A stretch of DNA of 6,952 nucleotides from a bacterium (GCA_021813595.1 JAKAKF010000193.1:1-6952), one strand, 5' to 3'. Shown: positions 1 to 6,681, numbered from the stretch's first letter. Notes: a model not told the origin generated them from the sequence alone. Made by a program: numbers and translations.

Positions 1-212
1 ATGTCGTATCGGTTAAAAATAATCTTGTCTATTTATTTTTACCCGGAACCGATTTTGAAGGCTCGATGAATATAATAGGCGATTTCAAAGAATTTTACGA
101 GGATGCTTTCGACTATATAGTTTCCGCAACCCTGCTGAAAGATTTAAAAAGCGTAAAAGACGTAATGGCGGAATTAGATAAACACGCGCTGGATAAGGCT
201 TGGAAGGTATAG
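1..212 (+). CDS. C-terminal end of an unidentified protein (5' truncated by window edge)
   Basis: An open frame runs from the left edge (first whole codon at base 3) to a TAG at 210-212 and gives 69 residues. I do not recognise the family. The visible part starts with a short hydrophobic beta-like stretch (NNLVYLFLPGTDFEG) and then turns into acidic and amphipathic helices (DFKEFYEDAFDYIV, then LLKDLKSVKDVMAELDKHAL), ending in AWKV. There is no signal peptide or membrane segment in this piece. It looks like the soluble C-terminal part of a cytoplasmic alpha/beta protein. Codon use is like the neighbouring genes, which supports a real coding frame. It is separated by 117 bp from comM, so co-transcription is possible but not shown. 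Confidence 0.6.
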   Translation, partial: VVSVKNNLVYLFLPGTDFEGSMNIIGDFKEFYEDAFDYIVSATLLKDLKSVKDVMAELDKHALDKAWKV

Positions 213-269
213 CTTAATATAAATGCAACAAAAATTTAACGCAATTGCAATATATCCTTCATAATTCTG

Positions 270-328
270 AAACAATATCTTTTTATAATAATATAGATAC
301 GTAACATTATTGTAAAAGGATATCGTTT
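270..328. repeat. Imperfect inverted repeat, 23-bp arms, covering the comM ribosome binding site
   Basis: The left arm (270-292) and right arm (306-328) are separated by 13 bases. Reading the left arm against the reverse complement of the right, 20 of 23 positions match. In RNA two of the three differences become G-U pairs, leaving one A-C mismatch, so 22 of 23 positions can pair. The right arm contains the Shine-Dalgarno of comM (AAAAGGA, 314-320), which would pair with TCTTTTT at 278-284. A TATAAT sequence (284-289) sits in the left arm. It may be a translational control hairpin or a DNA operator. Confidence 0.75.
284..289 (+). promoter_or_regulatory. Possible -10 box upstream of comM
   Basis: A perfect TATAAT lies 41 bases upstream of the comM ATG, but no convincing -35 hexamer sits 16-18 bp before it and the region is AT-rich, so a chance match is quite possible. 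If used, transcription would start near 296, the left arm of the inverted repeat would be left out of the mRNA, and no RBS-masking hairpin could form. Confidence 0.25.
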
Positions 329-329
329 G

Positions 330-1934
330 ATGATCACATCTCTTAACAGTGCCACGTTCATCGGAATTGATGCAGTTTTAGTAAATGTAGAAATTTTTAT
401 AGCCAACGGAATACCGGGGATTATGATTGTAGGCCTTCCCGATATTTCGACTAAAGAGGCAAAGGACAGGGTTAAAGCCGCGATAAAAAATTCCGGCTTC
501 GAATATCCTATTAAGAAAATTACTATAAACCTGGCTCCCGCAGACTTAAGAAAGGAGGGTCCCATTTTCGACCTGCCGTTTGCTATAGGAATACTAATAT
601 CCGCCGGTCTGATTAAATGCGCGTTGAATTTAAACGATTATATTATCGCCGGAGAACTTTCCTTAAACGGTAAAATAAAGAAAGTTAACGGCATAATAGC
701 TCTCGGCATGCTTGCCAAAAAATTAAATAAAAAGCTTATAATTCCGTATGAAAATATAAATTCTGCAAGGTTTCTAGGAGCGGGTTTTCTTGCCTTCAGC
801 CATTTGAAAGATATATGCGCTTTTATTTCGGGCAGGCGGCCGGATGAAACTGACGCCGACGCTAAAGACGGCAAGGTTTATATTCATAGCGTCGAAGATG
901 CAGGCAGGCCGCCATCTTTCGAAAGGATTATCCCCGGTATAAATAATAAAGAAAGGAACGGAGAAAATTATCCCGATTTTTCGGATATTAAAGGGCAGGA
1001 GCTGGCAAAGAGAGCAATAGTGGCGGCCGTTTCGGGGCATCATAATATTTTAATGATAGGTCCTCCAGGCAGCGGAAAAACAATGTTGGCTCAAAGTATT
1101 GCAGGGATTCAGCCTGCTCTATCGCTTGAGGAATCCATCGAAACATCTAATATCTACAGTTTTTCGAATAAGAAGACTAACGACGAAATGGGACTTATCG
1201 CGATACGGCCTTTTATTTCCGTGCATCATACGGTATCCATTGCCGGATTAATAGGGGGCGGAGCTTCAAATCCGCTTCCCGGCGATATAAGCCTTGCCCA
1301 TAACGGAGTTTTGTTTATTGATGAATTTTCTGAATTAAGCAAAAAAACGCTGGACAGTTTAAGGCAGCCCATGGAAGATAAGGCTATAAACCTGTCGAGG
1401 AGCCGCTTTTCAATAGTTCTGCCGTGCAATTTTATGCTGGTTGCGGCAATGAATCCCTGCCCTTGCGGTTATTACGGAGATATAAAGCATGAATGCAGAT
1501 GTTCAAGCGCGGAAATTTATAAATTCTATACTAAATTGTCCGGGCCTATTCTAGATAGATTCGATATATTCATAGAAGTTTATTCAGCGGACTTAGATAA
1601 ATTGACGGTAAATGAAAGGGCGGCAAGTTCTTCGGAAATTAAAAATTTAATAGAGAGAACAAGGCAGATACAACTTAAAAGATTTGAAGCATCCGGAATC
1701 AGATTTAACGCTTCGATAAAAAGTTCGGATATAGAAAAATATTTTTCCGTTTCCGGTTCTGCTTTGGAATTGGCTCAAAACGCCGTTAAAAAATTAAATA
1801 TATCTTCAAGGGGGTATTACAGGATATTGCGGGTTTCTAGAACTATAGCCGATTTGGACAGGAAGGACGAAATCGACGCCGATTCGGTTCTGGAGGCTTT
1901 GAATTATAGAAATACAAAATTATTAAGGGTATGA
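330..1934 (+). CDS. comM: YifB/ComM family Mg-chelatase-like AAA+ ATPase
   Basis: This is ComM, a hexameric AAA+ helicase that in naturally competent bacteria drives branch migration during integration of incoming single-stranded DNA. It is cytoplasmic, and widely conserved also in bacteria not known to be competent. The N-terminal ChlI-like domain (about residues 5-165) has the family landmarks IVGLPD, KEAKDRV and NLAPADLRKEG followed by FDLPFAIGIL. A variable linker (about 166-215) leads to the AAA+ core. The core has Walker A GPPGSGKT (244-251), Walker B GVLFIDE (326-332), sensor-1-like AAMNPC, the cysteine cluster CPCGYYGD plus CRC (377-391), and the arginine-finger segment GPILDRFD (about 405-412). 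The C-terminal Mg_chelatase_C helices have SSRGYYRILRVSRTIADL. All parts are intact. At 534 residues it is slightly longer than typical members, mainly through the linker. I chose ATG at 330; an in-frame TTG at 327 is an alternative, and both lie at workable distance from AAAAGGA at 314-320. Confidence 0.96.
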   Translation: MITSLNSATFIGIDAVLVNVEIFIANGIPGIMIVGLPDISTKEAKDRVKAAIKNSGFEYPIKKITINLAPADLRKEGPIFDLPFAIGILISAGLIKCALNLNDYIIAGELSLNGKIKKVNGIIALGMLAKKLNKKLIIPYENINSARFLGAGFLAFSHLKDICAFISGRRPDETDADAKDGKVYIHSVEDAGRPPSFERIIPGINNKERNGENYPDFSDIKGQELAKRAIVAAVSGHHNILMIGPPGSGKTMLAQSIAGIQPALSLEESIETSNIYSFSNKKTNDEMGLIAIRPFISVHHTVSIAGLIGGGASNPLPGDISLAHNGVLFIDEFSELSKKTLDSLRQPMEDKAINLSRSRFSIVLPCNFMLVAAMNPCPCGYYGDIKHECRCSSAEIYKFYTKLSGPILDRFDIFIEVYSADLDKLTVNERAASSSEIKNLIERTRQIQLKRFEASGIRFNASIKSSDIEKYFSVSGSALELAQNAVKKLNISSRGYYRILRVSRTIADLDRKDEIDADSVLEALNYRNTKLLRV

Positions 1935-1956
1935 TTAACATGAATAAAGGCATTAT

Positions 1957-1985
1957 TTGACTTTAGATATTTTGAGTGATAGACT
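1957..1985 (+). promoter_or_regulatory. Candidate sigma-70 promoter for the nickel/cobalt permease
   Basis: TTGACT (1957-1962, five of six matches to the -35 consensus) is followed after 17 bp by TAGACT (1980-1985, four of six matches to the -10). This would start transcription around 1992 and give a leader of about 38 bases including the Shine-Dalgarno. It fits the permease being its own transcription unit after comM. The match is moderate and the region is AT-rich. Confidence 0.35.
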
Positions 1986-2016
1986 TTTATAAATAGGTTT
2001 TATCTAAACTTTTAGC

Positions 2017-2022
2017 GGGAGG
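2017..2022 (+). promoter_or_regulatory. Shine-Dalgarno of the nickel/cobalt permease
   Basis: GGGAGG lies seven bases before the ATG at 2030, good spacing, and settles this start over later in-frame ATG codons. Confidence 0.8.
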
Positions 2023-2029
2023 TCCAATT

Positions 2030-3061
2030 ATGTTTTTACGCCCGTTTTCCTTTAGCTTTAAGCAAAGGCTGGTTCTTCTTTATTCATTTTTATCCGCTTT
2101 TTTATTAATCTCCCTAATCCTTTTAATCGACAGGTCGAGCGTATTTCCGGTCTTATTAAGTTTAGGCTCCCTAGCTTTTTTTTTCGGCATAAAGCATGCT
2201 CTTGACGCCGACCATATTGCCGCGATAGACAATACAACCAGAAAATTAATGAATGACGGCAAAAAGCCGGCAGGCGTCGGCTTTTTTTTCTCTGCAGGAC
2301 ATTCGCTGTCGGTTTTTATTTTGACTTTAATAACCGTTATAATCGGCAAATTCGTCGTCAGAGATTATCCCGAATTAGGCAGTTTGAGCAATGTGATAGG
2401 AACGGGGATATCGGCTTTATTTTTGTATCTCATCGCCTTTATGAACGTCGTTATTTTAATAAGTATAATTAGAATCGCAAAGGACTTTAGAAACTTTAAA
2501 AATAAGAAGGTAGAAGAAGAGCTTTTAAAGAGAGGTTTTATGTTCCGTTATTTCAACGGAATTATGAAACTGATATCGTCAAGCTGGCAGATGTTTTTTG
2601 TAGGGATTTTATTCGGCATAGGGTTCGATACCGCGTCCGAAGTTGCCGTACTTTCTATGTCTGCGGTATTTGCTTCGGCAGGCAGGCCGTTAATCGACGT
2701 TATGATACTGCCGTTAATATTTTCGGCAGGAATGATGCTGTTTGACTCTACCGACGGCGTTGTTATGCAGTATGCATACAGCTGGGCATTTCTAAACCCC
2801 GTAAGGAAGATATTTTATAATATTTCTATAACGAGTATTTCCGTTTTTCTGGCATTTGGCGTAGGGACCCTGGAATGGCTTCAGGTTATAGGTATGGAGT
2901 ATAATCTGAAGGGCCGCCCCTGGGATTTTTTTAATCATGTATCTTTTACGGCTTTAGGAGGCGGTATAGCGGTAATATTAACATCGGCTTGGCTTTTATC
3001 GCTGGCGGTATATAAATTCGGCAGGGTGGAAGAAAGGTATAACATAGAAGGCGTTGAATAA
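2030..3061 (+). CDS. NiCoT (HoxN/HupN/NixA) family nickel/cobalt permease
   Basis: An inner-membrane secondary transporter of Ni2+ and/or Co2+, usually feeding NiFe hydrogenase, urease or cobalamin synthesis. The signature HX4DH motif is present as HALDADH (residues 56-62) inside a hydrophobic segment, with metal selectivity in this family depending on that helix. Further family blocks are FFFSAGHSLSVF (85-96), GIGFDTASEV (196-205) and GMMLFDSTDG (234-243) followed by MQYAYSWAF. There are about eight hydrophobic segments, with the first at about 14-33, and a charged cytoplasmic loop at about 149-175 (KDFRNFKNKKVEEELLKRG). The length of 343 residues is normal for the family. No metalloenzyme, nikR-like regulator or NikR operator is visible next to it, so nickel versus cobalt cannot be decided here. 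It is convergent with the cupin gene that follows. Confidence 0.95.
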   Translation: MFLRPFSFSFKQRLVLLYSFLSAFLLISLILLIDRSSVFPVLLSLGSLAFFFGIKHALDADHIAAIDNTTRKLMNDGKKPAGVGFFFSAGHSLSVFILTLITVIIGKFVVRDYPELGSLSNVIGTGISALFLYLIAFMNVVILISIIRIAKDFRNFKNKKVEEELLKRGFMFRYFNGIMKLISSSWQMFFVGILFGIGFDTASEVAVLSMSAVFASAGRPLIDVMILPLIFSAGMMLFDSTDGVVMQYAYSWAFLNPVRKIFYNISITSISVFLAFGVGTLEWLQVIGMEYNLKGRPWDFFNHVSFTALGGGIAVILTSAWLLSLAVYKFGRVEERYNIEGVE

Positions 3062-3072
3062 AAATTTTTATT
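3057..3072. repeat. 16-bp perfect A/T palindrome between convergent genes
   Basis: AATAAAAATTTTTATT overlaps the stop codon of the permease gene and lies in the 26-bp gap between two convergent genes. It could contribute to transcription termination in both directions, but it has no G/C pairs, so any RNA hairpin would be weak. It may equally be chance in AT-rich DNA. Confidence 0.3.
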
Positions 3073-3087
3073 AAGCCGCCGATTTCG

Positions 3088-3570
3088 TTAATCAAAAACA
3101 AAAAAAGCATCCGGGTCGTTTTCGTATCTGATCTCGTCGATTTGCTCTTTCTTCATTTTACCGGCAAATAGTTTATTTGCGGCGTTGATAACAAGACCGT
3201 TTTTTCCTCCCACATTTTTATATGCGTGAACAATTCCGGGGGGAACTATAAGCGCCGAGGGTTTGTTTTCCCCAAGAAACAATACTGTTTTGTTGAGATA
3301 AGTCGGGGAATTTTTTCTGTTGTCCCATAATATAATTTTAAAATCGGAAGGGCCTATAAAACAAAAGTAATCGGTTTGATATTTGTGTTCGTGCGGACCT
3401 CTCGCTATTCCCGGCATAGTTAAGGAAATATAAGACATTTGAGGTAAAATAGATTCCTCTAATTCGTCGCTCCTGTATAGTTCGGCAAGCCATCCCCGTT
3501 CGTCAACATATTTTTTGATATCCTTGACTACAACGCCTTTAATATCCGACAATTTGAAAGAATGCCCCAT
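3088..3570 (-). CDS. Short RmlC-like cupin, dTDP-4-dehydrorhamnose 3,5-epimerase family
   Basis: A 160-residue cytoplasmic cupin related to RmlC/RfbC, which epimerises dTDP-4-keto-6-deoxyglucose at C3 and C5 on the way to dTDP-rhamnose. Visible family blocks are DERGWLAELYRSDE (23-36), the strand MSYISLTMPG then ARGPHEH (56-62), matching the RGLH region that holds the catalytic histidine (here H60), and VPPGIVHAYKNVG (109-121), matching the second cupin motif with H115. The tail EIRYENDPDAFF (146-157) matches the usual C-terminal DP region. It is some 20 residues shorter than classical RmlC, and the YKxTxxY-type stretch after the second cupin motif is replaced by INAANKLF, so the classical catalytic tyrosine is not obvious. 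It may be a nucleotide-sugar epimerase/isomerase of a different specificity. No rmlA, rmlB or rmlD lies beside it. The start ATG has no clear Shine-Dalgarno but is needed to keep the N-terminal block. Confidence 0.85.
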   Translation of the reverse strand: MGHSFKLSDIKGVVVKDIKKYVDERGWLAELYRSDELEESILPQMSYISLTMPGIARGPHEHKYQTDYFCFIGPSDFKIILWDNRKNSPTYLNKTVLFLGENKPSALIVPPGIVHAYKNVGGKNGLVINAANKLFAGKMKKEQIDEIRYENDPDAFFVFD

Positions 3571-3675
3571 TTTATTTTAAAAGTTTAAGCGCTTTATTTT
3601 TAAATTTTTTAGGATAAAATTAAAATAATACAATTCGCTGAAGTTGATTATATTATAAATTTCCGGTTAAAATCA
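3571..3675. promoter_or_regulatory. Divergent intergenic region between the cupin and outer-membrane protein genes
   Basis: This 105-bp, very AT-rich gap must hold the promoters of two divergent genes. An 8-bp palindrome AAGCGCTT (3587-3594) sits 17 bp from the cupin start and could be an operator half or chance. On the plus strand TATTAT/TATAAA sequences at 3651-3659 could act as a -10 for the gene at 3676, but I see no matching -35. Neither gene has a recognisable Shine-Dalgarno. Confidence 0.4.
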
Positions 3676-5952
3676 ATGAAAAACTACCTAAAAATAATAT
3701 TATTAAATATAACGGCTGCCGTTCTTTGTTTAAATACATCAGCACCGCGACTATTCGCCCGCACTATGTCCATACGCGGCAAATCCCCCGTTCAAACTGT
3801 TAAAATAAAAGCCGTTATTAATCCAAGAACAGAAACGGTAACAGGCACTGAAATAATCAGGTATATTAAATATAATAAAGATTATGCTTTGAATTTAAAC
3901 GGAAAAAGAAAAACCCGCGAAATTAAAAATTTCGGTAGTAAATTTAAAAATTGCAGGGGAATAGATATAAATATTTCACGCCGTTTATATATAATGCTCT
4001 ATCCTAACAGCCTGTATAAAAGACCCGAAAACATAAAAGATTTTGATTTTCACCAGCTCTATCCCTACGGTTTTAACATAGGGTATCTAAGCGTAGATAA
4101 TTTATCCGAGGAACTAATAATAAATAAATTCTATAAATCGTATATAATTAAAATTGCTTTTAGAACAAAAATCCCGGAGTCCTTCGGCAATTTCGGATAT
4201 TTCAAGAAAGAAACCGTTTTTAATGCCCCGTTCTATCCTTATATTTCAACAGGTAAAAATTTTAATCCCCCCATAAACATAGATTTTAAAATAAACCTTA
4301 CCATAAAATACGGATACGAAGCACTTTTTAACGGAAAGATTTATAAGGGTTCTTTTTTTATCCGTAGGCGTTCGAATTTTATTTCCTTAATATTGGCAAA
4401 AAAATTTAAAATAAATAAAACGACAAAAAACGGTTTATCGTTAAAATTTTTCCAGCCGTATCCGTATAATTTTAAGCCGTCGAACAAAAAAATTCACAGA
4501 GCTTTAGTTTTATTGGATAAATATCATATGATAAAATTAAAGAATATAAGCGTCGTTTATATTCATTTAAGGCGGAGTTTATGGTTAAAGCCGCCTTTAT
4601 ACTCAAACACCCTCTTAGTAAATTCGCGTTTCGGCAATATTTTTCCAACTTTCTATATTTACCAAAAATTAAATATAATTAAAGGATTAATTTATCTGGG
4701 TATAATTAATGATGGAAGAATATTAAAAAAAATAAACAAGAGCGGCAGTTTATTTTATTCTCAAAATTTACAAAAACTTTCTTTTATCGGATTTAAAAAA
4801 TTTTTAAACGCTTATATAAAAAGAAACCCGGATTTAAAAAATACGGTTAAAGGTTTTAATTTCATTCAGGGCGTCAACACCGTTATAAATTATCCCATAT
4901 TCCCATTATCTTATCTTTACTTTACCGGTTTTTTCCGAACGTACAGGTTAAAAAACGGCGTTTATTATTATAATAACGATTTAAACCTTATAAGTTATAA
5001 AAAAATAAAACAAAAAATTTTAAATCGAAAGAAAAAAGATCATTATGCCCTATTCTTGAGCGGTGCAGGAGGAAATATAAGTCCCAACAGTGGAAGAACG
5101 GAGGGGTATCTTAATTTTACGCTGACAAAAAGATACAGTTATAGAAACGGCATCTTATTTAATATATTTAAAAATTATTACAATAGGGGCATGAGCTTAG
5201 GCTTCTCGCATCAATTAGGAAGATTTTTTCCGGTTTCGCAGATTTACAGGCAGTCGGTTTCCGGTTTAGTAAATCTGATGGAAATAAGCCAATCCGCTTC
5301 GGGGGATTCCATAATTTATCAAAATACAAAAAGGTTGGCGGAATTTACTTTGGGTTACAGCTATAATTCCGTCGATTACAATATCAATCCGGGATACGGC
5401 TCTTCGTTTAATTTTTCTTATAATATAGCCAATTCCAACATCCTATCTCCGTTTTCTTTTAGCCAGTTTATTTTGCAGTACGTTAAAAATTTTGAAATTA
5501 ATGCAGACAATATAGTGGCTCTAAAAGGTATAGGCGTTTTTGCCGACGGAAGCATTCCCGCCGCACTAGATTATTACTTGGGAGGCATTAACGGCATTAT
5601 GGGTATGCCGGCAAGCCTGCCGTTTGTCAATAACGATACTCTTATTGCCGAAACCGATTACAGAAGAAACATCTGCCGCGGCTTAAATCTGAACCTGATA
5701 GATAATCTTTTTGATATAACGGCGGTTACGGGCGATATAATAGGCGGCGCGGGGAAATTGGGAGATACCGTTCCGGCGGTTATCCATAACGGCGGTATTT
5801 ACAGTTTTGCAGGACTCGGAATACATTTAAAAACCTACTTTTTCGGTATTTATCCAGAAATGATAAGCATTTATGCTGCAAAAGCATTCGGAACCGGCGT
5901 CAGTTCCGAATACGGCGTCAGATATTATTTCGGATTAAACCAGCCTTTTTAA
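3676..5952 (+). CDS. Outer-membrane protein: degenerate M1-aminopeptidase-like region fused to Omp85-type beta-barrel
   Basis: A 758-residue exported protein. Residues 1-29 form a Sec signal peptide (MKNYLK, then ILLNITAAVLCL, cleavage probably near LFA). A lipobox is absent. Residues about 40-220 resemble the N-terminal beta domain of M1 aminopeptidases: TVKIKAVINPRTETVTGTE (41-59), LYIMLYPN (104-111), FHQLYPYGFNIGY (125-137), then IAFRTKIP and the APFYPYI/IDFKINLTIKYG segments. Where the zinc site would follow (about 290-345) there is no HEXXH anywhere; the matching stretch reads FYIYQKLNIIKGLIYLG. Residues about 455-758 are alternating beta-strands ending in a terminal Phe, with a GGINGIMGMP segment (636-645) like the loop-6 region of Omp85/BamA/TamA proteins. 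The family recognition is by eye and the function is unknown; a structural or substrate-guiding role at the outer membrane is inference. The start is fixed by the signal peptide; no Shine-Dalgarno is seen. The first two thirds are much more AT- and Lys/Asn-rich than the last third. Confidence 0.8.
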   Translation: MKNYLKIILLNITAAVLCLNTSAPRLFARTMSIRGKSPVQTVKIKAVINPRTETVTGTEIIRYIKYNKDYALNLNGKRKTREIKNFGSKFKNCRGIDINISRRLYIMLYPNSLYKRPENIKDFDFHQLYPYGFNIGYLSVDNLSEELIINKFYKSYIIKIAFRTKIPESFGNFGYFKKETVFNAPFYPYISTGKNFNPPINIDFKINLTIKYGYEALFNGKIYKGSFFIRRRSNFISLILAKKFKINKTTKNGLSLKFFQPYPYNFKPSNKKIHRALVLLDKYHMIKLKNISVVYIHLRRSLWLKPPLYSNTLLVNSRFGNIFPTFYIYQKLNIIKGLIYLGIINDGRILKKINKSGSLFYSQNLQKLSFIGFKKFLNAYIKRNPDLKNTVKGFNFIQGVNTVINYPIFPLSYLYFTGFFRTYRLKNGVYYYNNDLNLISYKKIKQKILNRKKKDHYALFLSGAGGNISPNSGRTEGYLNFTLTKRYSYRNGILFNIFKNYYNRGMSLGFSHQLGRFFPVSQIYRQSVSGLVNLMEISQSASGDSIIYQNTKRLAEFTLGYSYNSVDYNINPGYGSSFNFSYNIANSNILSPFSFSQFILQYVKNFEINADNIVALKGIGVFADGSIPAALDYYLGGINGIMGMPASLPFVNNDTLIAETDYRRNICRGLNLNLIDNLFDITAVTGDIIGGAGKLGDTVPAVIHNGGIYSFAGLGIHLKTYFFGIYPEMISIYAAKAFGTGVSSEYGVRYYFGLNQPF

Positions 5953-5970
5953 TTTTTTATATTTTTATTG

Positions 5971-5976
5971 TATAAT
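5971..5976 (+). promoter_or_regulatory. Candidate -10 box of the nitroreductase gene
   Basis: A perfect TATAAT, directly preceded by TTG, lies in the 132-bp gap between the outer-membrane protein gene and the nitroreductase gene. The hexamer 17 bp upstream (TTTAAT) matches the -35 poorly. If used, the leader would be about 100 bases, holding a short GCGC...GCGC inverted repeat (6031-6034 and 6044-6047) of uncertain meaning. Confidence 0.4.
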
Positions 5977-6070
5977 GTATCGAAAGACATAACAGCCCGA
6001 TAATTTAAATTTAATAACGTAAAAAATAAGGCGCAGAAAGCGAGCGCAAACTATATAAAATAAAAAATAC

Positions 6071-6076
6071 AAGGAG
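6071..6076 (+). promoter_or_regulatory. Strong Shine-Dalgarno deciding a TTG start
   Basis: AAGGAG sits eight bases before TTG at 6085-6087. There is no in-frame ATG before the conserved flavin-binding RKSIRKY, so this site makes the TTG start convincing. Confidence 0.85.
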
Positions 6077-6084
6077 AAGGAAAA

Positions 6085-6681
6085 TTGGATATAGTTGAAG
6101 CCGTTAAAACAAGAAAAAGCATTCGGAAATATGAACGGGAAGACGTAGATTTAAATCTGATTAAAAAAATTATCGAAATTTCAGTTAATTCTCCAAGCGG
6201 AGGCAACGCGCAAAACTGGTTTACTTATATAATTAAAAATAAAGATATTCTCAACAGGATGAGGGGTCAAGTCGAAACGGTTTATAAAAAGGTAACCGGC
6301 AAAGACGCTCCCGGCGTTTACGCATTTTTTAACGAAGCCCCTGTCGTGCTTGCTGTTGTTCAAAAACCTTATATCGGCAGTCTCGATAACATACTAGAAA
6401 GGGAAGATAAAAATCGAAATTACGACAGAAAGTTTATAGTTAATCCCGGACTTCAAGGCGTTTCAAGTTTTATAACGCATATCCTGCTTATCGCCCATAA
6501 CGAGGGACTGGGAGCATGCTGGATGACCGGTCCGTTAATCGCCAAGCCTGAAATAGAAAGCATACTGGGAGTAAGGAAGCCCGATAATCTTGTCGCATTA
6601 ATTCCCATAGGAAAACCCGTGGAAAGACAGTCTAAATCATCCAGAATGGACGTAGATGAGGTAATTAAAATTATCGAATAA
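6085..6681 (+). CDS. Nitroreductase-family FMN-dependent oxidoreductase
   Basis: A 198-residue cytoplasmic flavoprotein of the nitroreductase superfamily, normally a homodimer that binds FMN at the dimer interface and uses NAD(P)H to reduce nitro compounds, quinones or other electrophiles; the true substrate cannot be told from sequence. Evidence: the N-terminal phosphate-binding motif TRKSIRKY (9-16), the SPSGGNAQNW block (36-45) that packs on the flavin, APVVLAVV (85-92), the helix ending HNEGLGACWMTG (138-149), and the C-terminal PIGKPVE (174-180), typical of the strand and turn that close the FMN site. Length is normal and all usual blocks are present. It begins with TTG behind a strong Shine-Dalgarno and probably has its own promoter. 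It is followed by a possible terminator and faces a convergent gene at the window edge. Confidence 0.93.
   Translation: MDIVEAVKTRKSIRKYEREDVDLNLIKKIIEISVNSPSGGNAQNWFTYIIKNKDILNRMRGQVETVYKKVTGKDAPGVYAFFNEAPVVLAVVQKPYIGSLDNILEREDKNRNYDRKFIVNPGLQGVSSFITHILLIAHNEGLGACWMTGPLIAKPEIESILGVRKPDNLVALIPIGKPVERQSKSSRMDVDEVIKIIE

Noticed and set aside
236..565. 109-codon open frame on the minus strand across the comM start
   Set aside because: It lies antisense to the conserved comM N-terminus, has no recognisable domain, and its repeated-looking end only reflects the inverted repeat at 270-328.
774..1043. Minus-strand open frames inside comM, the permease and the nitroreductase
   Set aside because: All lie opposite well-conserved coding sequence, have no start signals or family features, and are explained by the codon use of the real genes.
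1928..1955. GTATGA at the comM stop as half of a NikR operator for the nickel permease
   Set aside because: The NikR site needs a TCATAC half about 16 bp downstream and none is present; GTATGA is the last codons of comM.
3676..3765. Lipoprotein signal because of the Cys in AAVLCLN
   Set aside because: The residue before Cys is Leu, which does not fit a lipobox, and the protein has a C-terminal outer-membrane barrel; an ordinary Sec signal fits better.
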